A stretch of 9,075 bases of DNA from Clostridia bacterium (GTDB lineage Bacteria > Bacillota > Peptococcia > DRI-13 > DTU073), in NCBI GenBank assembly GCA_012842035.1, contig DUTO01000090.1, positions 1 to 9,075 on the forward strand, given 5' to 3'. Each line of letters begins with the position of its first letter. The first letter of the stretch is position 1. The position numbers were made by a program, and so were the translations under genes. Under the pieces are notes generated by a model. It made no database searches, was not told where the DNA came from, and was given only the letters and a program-made list of their open reading frames with translations. This document shows, piece after piece, positions 1-5,832 of this stretch.

Positions 1-1061
1 ACAGAGGACTATATGATGGTTCTTTTTCTGCCGCCCATACAGTAATGGAAACAAGAGAACTCTTAGGCACTCTCTTCCATTATCCTCATCCTCAGAATAT
101 TATTTTTACTAAAAATATTACGGAAAGTCTAAATCTGATCATTAAAGGACTTCTCCAAGCGGGAGACCATGTTCTTGTTTCGGCCCTTGAACATAATGCC
201 GTCATGAGGCCTCTTAGTTCTCTGCAAAAAAAAGGCATCATAGTTGAACAAATCCCTTGCTCTCCAAAAGGCTTCCTAGCCATAACCAATGTTAAAAAAC
301 TGCTCCGCCCTACAACTAAAGCCATCATGCTCACTCATGCTTCCAATGTCTGTGGCACAATCTTACCACTGCAAGAAATTGGTCGCCTTTGTCAAGAAAA
401 AAACATCTTTTTTATTATCGACAGTGCCCAAACAGCAGGCTTTTTAGATTTAAACTTTACTGAACTGGGTTCGGCGGCCCTTGCTTTCACCGGTCACAAA
501 GGGCTCTTGGGACCTATGGGTATAGGAGGATTGCTCATTAATGACCAACTCGCCCAAACTCTACCTCCTCTAATTGAAGGAGGTACAGGTAGTTTCTCGG
601 AACAAGAAATTCAACCCGAACATCTCCCTGATAAATTTGAAGCCGGAACTTTAAATATTCCGGGTATTTATGGTTTAAATGCCGCTTTAAAATATATCCT
701 CCAAAAAGGCATTACTACTATTCGCGAAAGAGAAATTGCTTTAACTAATTATTTTCTGCAAAATATTAAAAAAACTCCCGACCTTGAAATTATCGGACCG
801 CAAGAAGCAAAAAATAGAGTGCCCATCGTTTCTTTAAATTTCCCAGGCAGGGACAATGCCAAAATTTCTTCTCTCCTGGCCGAAGACTTTCAAATTATGA
901 CCCGTTGTGGTCTGCATTGTGCACCTTCGGCGCATAAAGCTTTAGGCACCTATCCACAGGGCACGGTTCGCTTCAGCTTCAGTCACTTTAATACTGAAGA
1001 AGAAATAAATTATACGCTTCAGGCTTTACAAAAAATCTGCCAAAACTACCCCTCAGTGTGA
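1..1061 (+). CDS. Cysteine desulfurase family protein (class V aminotransferase fold), 5'-truncated by window edge
   Basis: PLP-dependent enzyme of the SufS/NifS-like class V aminotransferase family, expected to release sulfur from L-cysteine as an enzyme-bound persulfide. The reading frame is open from base 3 and encodes RGLYDGSFSAAHTV before the ATG at 45. That matches the usual N-terminal region of the family, so the ATG at 45 is internal and the true start lies left of the window. Numbering from that Met: NITESLN near 24-30, PLP-contacting Asp126 in IIDSAQT, Schiff-base Lys152 in TGHKG (bases 498-500), and the catalytic-Cys motif RCGLHCAP with Cys292 (bases 918-920). It looks closest to the EF2568-type desulfurase subgroup rather than to IscS. 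The stop lies 6 bp from the stop of the convergent TtcA-family gene, with no hairpin between them. Selenocysteine lyase activity cannot be excluded. Confidence 0.9.
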   Translation, partial: RGLYDGSFSAAHTVMETRELLGTLFHYPHPQNIIFTKNITESLNLIIKGLLQAGDHVLVSALEHNAVMRPLSSLQKKGIIVEQIPCSPKGFLAITNVKKLLRPTTKAIMLTHASNVCGTILPLQEIGRLCQEKNIFFIIDSAQTAGFLDLNFTELGSAALAFTGHKGLLGPMGIGGLLINDQLAQTLPPLIEGGTGSFSEQEIQPEHLPDKFEAGTLNIPGIYGLNAALKYILQKGITTIREREIALTNYFLQNIKKTPDLEIIGPQEAKNRVPIVSLNFPGRDNAKISSLLAEDFQIMTRCGLHCAPSAHKALGTYPQGTVRFSFSHFNTEEEINYTLQALQKICQNYPSV

Positions 1062-1067
1062 ATTATA

Positions 1068-1862
1068 TCAAAAATGCTCTCCATACCAAAACCGGTTACT
1101 TTTTGCTCTAATTTCTTCTTTATTTAATTCTCGCGGCCACTTTTGTTCCCGTTGCCCCTCCCGCATCGCCGCGGCTAAATGAGCAAAAATATCTTTATTC
1201 GTTTTTTGCAATTCTTGAATTAACTCCTTTATTTCGGCCCTTTTGGTATAACCATCAAGGGCACAAGGACTGGGCAGAGGTTCTATGCCCAGTTTTTTTA
1301 TAAACCCTTTAATCTCTTTTTCCCGCAGATAAACTAAAGGTCTAATCACCGTAACCCCGGTTCTTTCTAAATACGTTTTCGGTAAAAAGGTGGCAACCTG
1401 CCCCGCATATAAAATGCTCATTAAAAAAGTTTCCACGGCATCATCATAATGATGGGCAAAAGCAACTTTATTAAACCCATGTTCTTGCGCGTAATTATGA
1501 ATAATGGCTCGCCGGAAATAAGCACACTGCGCACAGGGATTCTGAGTAGGATGATGCAAAATTTGCTCCGCAAGTTCAGCTCGCTGTACTTGATAAGGAA
1601 CATTTAAAGTTTCGCATATCTGGACTAACGAACGCCACTCTGTTTCCTCTTTATTTTTAAAACCCAAATCGACTGTTAAAGCCTCCATCTCTACGGGAAA
1701 AGGCACATGCTTAATAAAGACGGTCAAAGCATATAAAAGAAAAATGCTATCTTTCCCCCCTGAAAGCCCGACCATTACTCGATCTCCTTTTTCTAATAAA
1801 TCGAATTCAATTACCGCTCTTTGTAAAGTTCTAATCATGCCTTTGGGCAACGTTAAACGCAT
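1068..1862 (-). CDS. ttcA: TtcA-family tRNA thiolation protein (PP-loop ATPase with Fe-S cysteines)
   Basis: 264 aa, N-type ATP pyrophosphatase. The family activates a tRNA base by adenylation and inserts sulfur; TtcA makes 2-thiocytidine at position 32 using a [4Fe-4S] cluster. Visible motifs are the PP-loop SGGKDS (34-39), CAQC (Cys110 and Cys113), a third ligand-type Cys200 in PSPCALDG, and HHYDDAVETFLM (137-148), the usual TtcA/TilS-type helix. Length and cysteine spacing fit the TtcA group rather than TilS, which lacks these cysteines. The start ATG is preceded by GGGAGAG. It lies 33 nt after the trmB stop on the same strand, so co-transcription of two tRNA-modification genes is likely. 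The convergent neighbour is a cysteine desulfurase, a plausible sulfur source. The exact target base is not provable here, and Clostridia carry TtcA-like paralogues of unknown target. Confidence 0.85.
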   Translation of the reverse strand: MRLTLPKGMIRTLQRAVIEFDLLEKGDRVMVGLSGGKDSIFLLYALTVFIKHVPFPVEMEALTVDLGFKNKEETEWRSLVQICETLNVPYQVQRAELAEQILHHPTQNPCAQCAYFRRAIIHNYAQEHGFNKVAFAHHYDDAVETFLMSILYAGQVATFLPKTYLERTGVTVIRPLVYLREKEIKGFIKKLGIEPLPSPCALDGYTKRAEIKELIQELQKTNKDIFAHLAAAMREGQREQKWPRELNKEEIRAKSNRFWYGEHF

Positions 1863-1895
1863 CTAAAATCTCTCCCACTCAACTTAAAACAAACA

Positions 1896-2531
1896 TTAAT
1901 TTTTAATTGCTTCACAACGACAAATTGGATAACCTTTTTCCCTAAATTTAACTTCATATTCTGTTAATATATTGCCGGTATAGCCAGAATGATGCAAGTC
2001 ATAAGCTATTTTCTGTACCGAAAAATCTGCGGCTATAAATTGTTCTAAAGAATACTCAAAAAAATCAAGGCTATCTGTTTTAAAATGAATTGAACCCTTC
2101 TTTTTCAGTAGCCTCTTATATATCTGCAGAAAAAAAGGGTTAGTTAAACGCCTTTTCTCATGTCGTTTTTTCGGCCACGGGTCACTAAAATTTAAATAAA
2201 TTCTCGCGATTTCCTCCGGGAGGAAATATTCAGGAAGCCGGGCTACATCTAAATGTAGGAAACACAAATTAGGTAGTCCTTCTCTCTCCCTTTTTCCCGC
2301 TTGATGAATAATTTCCGGAACTCGCTCCACACCAATAAAATTAATCTCCTGATGTTGACGAGCCAACGTCGTAATAAATTTGCCTTTCCCCATTCCCAGC
2401 TCTACATATAAAGGTTTTTTATTTCCGAAATATTCCTGCCATTTACCACGCAAAGATGGGGCATCCTCTAACACAAACCCAGGCATTTCCCGCAATTTTC
2501 CCTCAATACCAGGCTGACGACGTACACGCAT
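1896..2531 (-). CDS. trmB: tRNA (guanine-N7-)-methyltransferase TrmB
   Basis: 211 aa, the normal length for Gram-positive TrmB. It uses S-adenosylmethionine to form m7G46 in the variable loop of tRNA. The SAM-binding motif is VELGMGKGKF (43-52), with an acidic residue in IGVER (66-70). The family signature NFSDPWPKKRHEKRRL spans 114-129, including the catalytic Asp of SDPWPK. A C-terminal TEYE motif (190-193) completes the active site. The start ATG follows GGAGGT with a 7-nt spacer, in a leader downstream of a plausible promoter (2567-2595). The TtcA-family gene follows 33 nt downstream. Identification is firm. Confidence 0.95.
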   Translation of the reverse strand: MRVRRQPGIEGKLREMPGFVLEDAPSLRGKWQEYFGNKKPLYVELGMGKGKFITTLARQHQEINFIGVERVPEIIHQAGKREREGLPNLCFLHLDVARLPEYFLPEEIARIYLNFSDPWPKKRHEKRRLTNPFFLQIYKRLLKKKGSIHFKTDSLDFFEYSLEQFIAADFSVQKIAYDLHHSGYTGNILTEYEVKFREKGYPICRCEAIKN

Positions 2532-2566
2532 GGAAAATACCTCCTCTGTCTTTAACTCCCATTAAA

Positions 2567-2595
2567 ATAATAAAGGTTTTTTCTCTGCTAAGCAA
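2567..2595 (-). promoter_or_regulatory. Putative sigma-A promoter for trmB-ttcA
   Basis: On the minus strand TTGCTT (2590-2595) and TATTAT (2567-2572) are separated by 17 nt. The -10 matches the consensus at 5/6 and the -35 at 3/6. The predicted transcription start is near 2560, giving a leader of about 30 nt that contains the trmB GGAGGT. It lies in the gap after the 134-aa gene, where I see no U-tracted terminator, so readthrough from that gene is also possible. Confidence 0.4.
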
Positions 2596-2599
2596 GGTC

Positions 2600-3004
2600 T
2601 TAGAGAACTAATTTATCCAAGGTTCGATGAATTTTTTCAAAAACAAGACCTGCCAAAAACCACGCCGGTATATAATCTAAACGAATCAACCCCTGAAGAT
2701 GATAAGGAGTAACCTGACGATAGTCCCAAGGACAACGCCCCAAAAAACTCATCAGTATCCACCCAGTAAGATATTCTAATGATAAAATAATAATTACCCA
2801 AATCCCACCGCGTAAATACCAAGGTAAATTATCTATCTCGTCATGGACTGGTTCTAAAAAAACAGCTAAGCCATAAATAGGAAACATCCATAAATATGTA
2901 AAACTGGACAACATTAAGTTTCCCTTGAGCAAAGACCCTAAACCTGTCCATAATATTTCCATAGTCCAACCTAAAAGTCCATAAATCACAAATCTTTTCG
3001 CCAT
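2600..3004 (-). CDS. CmpB-like putative ABC-transporter permease family membrane protein
   Basis: 134-aa integral membrane protein resembling the 'putative ABC-transporter type IV / CmpB' Pfam family. Hydrophobic segments lie at about 4-24, 34-50, 67-88 and 111-124. Family-like motifs are YGLLGWTMEILW near the N-terminus, FPIYGLAVFLEP in the middle, and LEYLTGWILM followed by a Trp-Asp-Tyr triplet (WDYRQ). Despite the family name, transport is unproven for these proteins, and no ATPase or binding-protein gene is adjacent. An in-frame TAA five codons upstream fixes the ATG at 3004 as the only reasonable ATG start, although no clear Shine-Dalgarno precedes it, unlike nearly every other gene here. 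It is separated from the upstream small-gene cluster by a terminator and has a possible promoter of its own (3033-3062). Confidence 0.7.
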   Translation of the reverse strand: MAKRFVIYGLLGWTMEILWTGLGSLLKGNLMLSSFTYLWMFPIYGLAVFLEPVHDEIDNLPWYLRGGIWVIIILSLEYLTGWILMSFLGRCPWDYRQVTPYHLQGLIRLDYIPAWFLAGLVFEKIHRTLDKLVL

Positions 3005-3032
3005 GCTATTATTTTAAGTAAAAAAGGACAAA

Positions 3033-3062
3033 ATCATACTCTCTTTTCCGGCTAACTTTAAA
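3033..3062 (-). promoter_or_regulatory. Possible promoter for the CmpB-like gene
   Basis: On the minus strand TTTAAA (3057-3062) and TATGAT (3033-3038) are 18 nt apart. They match the -35 consensus at 4/6 and the -10 at 5/6. The -35 overlaps the foot of the terminator of the upstream gene. A promoter is expected here because the terminator should isolate the downstream gene. The base composition is very AT-rich, so chance matches are common. Confidence 0.3.
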
Positions 3063-3090
3063 AAAACACCCTATTAATAAGGTGTTTTTT
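3061..3090 (-). terminator. Intrinsic terminator ending the small-gene cluster
   Basis: Inverted repeat AAAAAACACC (3061-3070) and GGTGTTTTTT (3081-3090) with a 10-nt loop that is itself self-complementary (TATTAATA). Read on the minus strand it is a stem followed by a T-run. The stem overlaps the last codons of the 115-aa gene, and that gene's TAA stop (3074-3076) lies in the loop. Confidence 0.75.
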
Positions 3091-3421
3091 TCTCCATATT
3101 CATCCAGCGCATCAACAACTGCCGTGCCAGCTTTTGAAAAGCAGGAGTCTTTAACATTTCTAGTAAATTATTTATTTGTTCTTCATTTATTTCTTGCAAA
3201 ATAGCGTGCTCTCCCCCCGCAGCCATTATTTCCTGTTCCTTTGTTTTCACGCCCGCAATAATTTTTAATACAGAATCAAGCTTAGTTGTTCCTTCATCTA
3301 ATAAGGTCCGTAAACGTGCGCACATCTGATGAACATTATTAATCTCCTGAGAGATTACTTCTAAGTTTTCTAAGACAAACGTTTCCTGCTCTGTCGTAAA
3401 GTCTTGTGACCCTCCTCTCAT
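3074..3421 (-). CDS. Helical protein of unknown function, paralogue of the 198-aa cluster protein
   Basis: 115 aa, soluble, with no signal peptide or membrane segment. It looks almost wholly alpha-helical, with heptad-like hydrophobic spacing at about 14-66 suggesting a coiled coil, then a short linker and a C-terminal helical block (LLEMLKTPAFQKLARQLL, 86-103). Residues 15-110 align without a gap to residues 93-188 of the 198-aa protein (4187-4783), with about 23 of 96 identical by eye. Conservation is strongest at KLxS and at LExLxxPxFQxxxRQ. ATG follows GGGGAGGGG. It is the last gene of the cluster: a stem-loop precedes it (3463-3499) and a terminator overlaps its end. I recognise no family and propose no function. 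Confidence 0.8.
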   Translation of the reverse strand: MRGGSQDFTTEQETFVLENLEVISQEINNVHQMCARLRTLLDEGTTKLDSVLKIIAGVKTKEQEIMAAGGEHAILQEINEEQINNLLEMLKTPAFQKLARQLLMRWMNMEKKTPY

Positions 3422-3462
3422 TCCTTCCCCTCCCCACTTTTTTAAAGAGATCTCATTATGTA

Positions 3463-3499
3463 GTTTAAGAGGCGCAATTAAAATGCGCCTCCCTTAAAC
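3463..3499 (-). other. Intercistronic stem-loop without a U-tract
   Basis: GTTTAAG (3463-3469) pairs with CTTAAAC (3493-3499). Inside it AGGCGCA (3470-3476) pairs with TGCGCCT (3484-3490), with a 2-nt bulge and a 7-nt loop. It begins just after the stop of the 38-aa gene and lies 41 nt before the 115-aa gene. There is no T-run on either strand, so an mRNA-processing or stabilising element, or a weak attenuator, is more likely than a full terminator. Confidence 0.55.
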
Positions 3500-3616
3500 T
3501 TAATAACCATAACCACCAAAGAAACCAGGGAAAAGTAACAAAATTAAAATTACTAAAAAGAAGATGCCAAAACCACCACGTCCGGGATAATAACCGGGAT
3601 TACTAACTTCGGTCAT
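3500..3616 (-). CDS. 38-aa hydrophobic Gly/Tyr-rich membrane peptide (YjcZ-like appearance)
   Basis: The frame is open further upstream (to an ATG at 3781), but the start I choose is the ATG at 3616. It has an excellent GGAGGAGGT 7 nt before it, and the longer ORF would overlap the 43-aa gene in another frame. The product has a short polar head (MTEVSNPGYYPGRGG), one membrane span (FGIFFLVILILLLF, 16-29) and an aromatic/Gly tail (PGFFGGYGY). The layout recalls small sporulation peptides of the YjcZ type, which have a Gly/Tyr-rich head and one span, but the sequence is not a clear match. The segment FGIxFLxI..LLxFPG also occurs in the 105-aa protein of the same cluster. Location is probably membrane or spore envelope (inference). 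Confidence 0.75.
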   Translation of the reverse strand: MTEVSNPGYYPGRGGFGIFFLVILILLLFPGFFGGYGY

Positions 3617-3674
3617 TTTTAATACCTCCTCCATAATCTTTATTTTTACTTGGCAACTTAACTTCACTAGTTTT

Positions 3675-3806
3675 TTAATAACAAGGGCCAAAAGGACGGA
3701 AAATAAAAGGGAAAATGCAAAGGATAAGTAGGATAATAAAAATAATCCAAATCCAGTTAAAACCTCCATAAGACGAATCAATATTAGCCTGTTCTTCTAA
3801 CATCAT
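3675..3806 (-). CDS. 43-aa single-span membrane peptide, hidden small gene
   Basis: Translated by hand from the minus strand: it begins MMLEEQANIDSSYGG, has a Trp/Ile/Leu-rich membrane span (about 17-36, FNWIWIIFIILLILCIFPF), and ends IFRPFGPCY. The tandem ATGs at 3806 and 3803 are preceded by AGGAAAGGGGGT at a normal distance. The gene sits 17 nt after the 105-aa gene and 58 nt before the 38-aa gene, as expected in an operon. The GGF-hydrophobic-FPF layout resembles the next peptide (GGF-hydrophobic-FPGFF). No known family is assigned. Strong translation signals and operonic spacing make it more credible than the longer ORF overlapping it in another frame. Confidence 0.7.
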   Translation of the reverse strand: MMLEEQANIDSSYGGFNWIWIIFIILLILCIFPFIFRPFGPCY

Positions 3807-3823
3807 AACTACCCCCTTTCCTG

Positions 3824-4141
3824 TTAAAAAGTCTTACTGTCTTCTTGGAGATTACCTTTTTCGCTACTTTCTATTTCCACTTTCTTCTTCACTGCTGAAC
3901 TGGACACCCCTATTCCCGGGAAAAACAGCAGTAAAAAGATAATTAAAAAGGCAATCCCAAAAGCTTTAGCATAAGAAATTTTTATTCCTAAAAAGGAGAT
4001 TTCATTAGGTTGTCTCTCGGCTCGCTCTTTTTCATGTTCTGCTTGCTCTCTTTCTTTTTTGTCCTCTTCAGGCTGATACCGTATTTCCTCTTCTTTAGAA
4101 AGCCCTTTATAAAAATAATACTTGCCGCTAGAATTAATCAT
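3824..4141 (-). CDS. 105-aa membrane protein with charged N-terminal helix, unknown function
   Basis: The N-terminal half is strongly charged and probably helical (residues 15-45 are mostly Glu, Lys, Arg and Gln). A single hydrophobic segment follows (about 60-75, AFGIAFLIIFLLLFFPG), then a short polar tail rich in Lys, Glu and Ser. There is no cleavable signal peptide, so it is probably a one-span protein with a cytoplasmic charged domain (inference). The span FGIAFLIIFLLLFFPG matches the 38-aa peptide downstream (FGIFFLVILILLLFPG) at 11 of 16 positions, suggesting a shared module or common descent. ATG at 4141 is preceded by GGAGGGAGGT. Gaps are 45 nt upstream and 17 nt downstream. I recognise no family. 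Confidence 0.75.
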   Translation of the reverse strand: MINSSGKYYFYKGLSKEEEIRYQPEEDKKEREQAEHEKERAERQPNEISFLGIKISYAKAFGIAFLIIFLLLFFPGIGVSSSAVKKKVEIESSEKGNLQEDSKTF

Positions 4142-4186
4142 CCAACCCGACCTCCCTCCTCACCTCATCCTCAACTCTTGTTTATT

Positions 4187-4783
4187 CTATGTTTCGGTCT
4201 GAAATTTAGTGACATCGCTCTCCCTTACCAATACATTAATCAGGAACTGACGCAAAATATTTTGAAAAACCGGACCTTGTAAAAGCTCTAAAACTTCATC
4301 AACAGAATCTTGCGAAGTTTTTAAAGAAGCAAGCTGGGCTTGAGGTTCACGCAGTCTTCTTTTTTCATTTGCTTGCACTATCTCCACTATTTGCAGAAAA
4401 CTTTCCAACTTATAAATAAGGTCATCAAAAAATGTTTTAGCAAATTCTACTTGACCTTTAACTTCATGAAGTCTTTCTTCCGTAGTAGTTAAATTTTTAA
4501 GCAATATTTCACTAATCTGGGCAGTGGGGCAACCATTCCCTTTTGCCTCTTTTTTTTCTGTTTCTTTTTCTGCCTCTTTTTCTGTTTCTTTTTCGACTTC
4601 CACTTGCTCCGGTAACTCTAAAAAGTCGTTTTCTCCTTCTACCACTTTCTTTTCTTCTACTTTTTCTTGATCCGGTATATCAGCACCATAATTGTAGAAA
4701 TTATACCTTGGTGGGAAAAAACATACCCCCGGTCTCCGTTCCGATCTTTTATAACCATCATACCTAAATTGCAAACTGGTCAA
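4187..4783 (-). CDS. 198-aa coiled-coil protein with Lys/Glu repeat linker, unknown function
   Basis: The start is TTG at 4783, forced by an in-frame TGA three codons upstream and supported by AGAGGTG. Order of parts: an aromatic/basic head (1-35, with FRYDGYKR and FFPPRYNFYNYG), an acidic stretch (36-62), a Lys/Glu repeat (EKET/EKEA units, about 64-80), then a helical domain (93-188) probably partly coiled coil. That helical domain is a gap-free paralogue of residues 15-110 of the 115-aa protein downstream; conserved points are KLES/KLDS and LELLQGPVFQNILRQ. There is no signal peptide or membrane span. The Tyr/Pro/Arg head and charged spacer would suit a surface or scaffold protein, but that is inference. 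It is the second gene of the cluster, with 49 and 45 nt gaps to its neighbours. Confidence 0.8.
   Translation of the reverse strand: MTSLQFRYDGYKRSERRPGVCFFPPRYNFYNYGADIPDQEKVEEKKVVEGENDFLELPEQVEVEKETEKEAEKETEKKEAKGNGCPTAQISEILLKNLTTTEERLHEVKGQVEFAKTFFDDLIYKLESFLQIVEIVQANEKRRLREPQAQLASLKTSQDSVDEVLELLQGPVFQNILRQFLINVLVRESDVTKFQTET
4544..4594 (-). repeat. 12-bp coding tandem repeat (EKET/EKEA)
   Basis: Inside the 198-aa gene, four imperfect units of GAA-AAA-GA(A/G)-(A/G)CA encode EKET, EKEA, EKET and EKKEA, the last with one extra Lys codon. Its A/G-rich coding strand leaves the opposite strand T/C-rich, which creates a spurious Leu/Phe-rich plus-strand ORF. Confidence 0.7.
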
Positions 4784-4832
4784 ATCAATTCACCTCTTTT
4801 CAAAACTTTATTCTTAAAAATTTAGGAATACG

Positions 4833-5117
4833 TTAGGTGGTTTTTTTGTCCAGTGGCAATTTAAATAAATCAGTAATATTTAAGTCATTCATTTCTAAGG
4901 CTTTTAAAAATAACTCTTGAGCAGCTTTTTGTTCTTCTTTGCTTAAAGCTTCTTCCTTTTGAAAACGATGCAAAATTTTCAAAGCATTTTCTCTTTCTTC
5001 TCCTTCTAAGCCCAGTTTATTAATAAACTCCTCCTTTTCCGCTTCATTCATTTTTTTAAGCATCTCCACAATCTGGGGCAAATAATTTAAAGCTTGAAGA
5101 AATTGCTGTACTCCCAT
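4833..5117 (-). CDS. 94-aa acidic helical protein, unknown function; first gene of the cluster
   Basis: Highly charged, predicted all-helical protein without signal peptide or membrane span. It opens MGVQQFLQALNYLPQIVEMLKKM, an amphipathic helix, followed by Glu/Lys-rich helices (KEEFINKLGLEGEE, KEEALSKEEQKAAQELFLKALE) and a polar tail. It shows no convincing alignment with the two paralogous helical proteins downstream. The ATG follows AAGGTGG at about 10 nt. The roughly 75 bp upstream are shared with the divergent chromate transporter genes. On the minus strand CATAATAAT (5153-5161) with an AC 17 nt upstream partly resembles a late-sporulation sigma-factor promoter, but it is not a full match, and I see no good vegetative promoter. 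Function unknown. Confidence 0.75.
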   Translation of the reverse strand: MGVQQFLQALNYLPQIVEMLKKMNEAEKEEFINKLGLEGEERENALKILHRFQKEEALSKEEQKAAQELFLKALEMNDLNITDLFKLPLDKKTT

Positions 5118-5182
5118 TTGTTTTTCGCCACCTTTTTTCTCTCATCTCCTTTATTATTATGTTAAAATAACAAAATAGGTGC

Positions 5183-5211
5183 ATGACTAAAAAATGAGAA
5201 TATGCTATGGT
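5183..5211 (+). promoter_or_regulatory. Putative promoter of the chromate transporter genes
   Basis: ATGACT (5183-5188) and TATGGT (5206-5211) are 17 nt apart, with an extended -10 TG at 5203-5204. Transcription would begin near 5218, downstream of the ATG at 5194, which favours the TTG start at 5254. A short palindrome ACAAAGTTTGT (5218-5228) lies at the predicted start and could be an operator, though it is too short to be sure. Confidence 0.4.
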
Positions 5212-5253
5212 ATATACACAAAGTTTGTCTGCACACTACAAGGAGGTATTTTG

Positions 5254-5829
5254 TTGCCAAATTCCCAACAACAACTTTGTTCGCCTCTTAGGTTATTTGG
5301 AACCTTTTTCAAAATAGGACTTTTTGTCTTTGGGGGAGGCTATGCCATGCTCCCTTTAATCGAACAAGAAGTAGTAACTCAACACAACTGGATGTCTGAG
5401 GAAGAATTTATTGACATGCTTGCTATTACCCAGTCAGCCCCAGGGCCTGTTGCTGTTAATGCTGCTATTTTTATCGGCTATAAAATGATGGGGCTAACCG
5501 GAGCTATAGTCGCTCTTTTGGGAGCAATAATTCCCTCCTTTACCATTATCCTCCTTTTGGCAACTTTTCTAGCTGCCCAAAGTGAACACTATTATCTCCA
5601 GCGTTTTTTTGCAGGAGTTAGACCGGCTATTATCGCTTTAATCTTAGGTGTAGGGTTAAAAACAGGTCGCAAAGTTATCCGCTCTTCCTTTAGTTTAGTT
5701 CTGGGAATTAGTGCCTTAATCTTACTCTTAGTTCTTGATTTACACCCTATTTTACTGATCCTACTTGGCGCTCTGCTCGGAGTTCTCTACAGCTATTGGC
5801 ACAAAAAAAGGGCAAAGGAGGTCTCCTAA
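5254..5829 (+). CDS. chrA: Chromate transporter ChrA-type, first short-chain subunit
   Basis: 191 aa from TTG at 5254, chosen because AGGAGGT (5241-5247) sits 6 nt before it. TTG 5251 is 3 nt from the site, and the in-frame ATG at 5194 has no ribosome site. It is a CHR-family membrane protein; such pairs are thought to act together in proton-linked chromate export. CHR signatures: FGGGYAMLPLIEQE (26-39), ITQSAPGPVAVNAA (58-71) and FIGYKMMGLTG (73-83). Several hydrophobic spans follow (about 85-107, 123-138, 147-162, 165-181). One CHR domain matches half of the long two-domain ChrA. The homologous second half is the next gene, 3 nt downstream. No chrB or other chromate regulator is present, and the true substrate is untested. 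Confidence 0.9.
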   Translation: MPNSQQQLCSPLRLFGTFFKIGLFVFGGGYAMLPLIEQEVVTQHNWMSEEEFIDMLAITQSAPGPVAVNAAIFIGYKMMGLTGAIVALLGAIIPSFTIILLLATFLAAQSEHYYLQRFFAGVRPAIIALILGVGLKTGRKVIRSSFSLVLGISALILLLVLDLHPILLILLGALLGVLYSYWHKKRAKEVS

Positions 5830-5832
5830 AAA

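Noticed and set aside
2581..2606. Hairpin after the CmpB-like gene as a terminator
   Set aside because: The stem is short with a 3-nt bulge, and no T-run follows on the minus strand.
4010..4282. Plus-strand 90-aa hydrophobic ORF
   Set aside because: It is antisense to the charged region of the 105-aa gene and the end of the 198-aa gene, both of which have good ribosome sites and operon spacing.
4543..4767. Plus-strand Leu/Phe-rich ORF that looks like a membrane protein
   Set aside because: It is the complement of the Lys/Glu repeat in the 198-aa gene. It has no ribosome site, and the composition follows from the A/G-rich coding strand.
5194..5253. Upstream ATG start for the first chrA gene, adding 20 residues
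   Set aside because: It has no ribosome site and lies upstream of the predicted transcription start. A strong AGGAGGT sits just before TTG 5254, and CHR proteins normally begin near this point.
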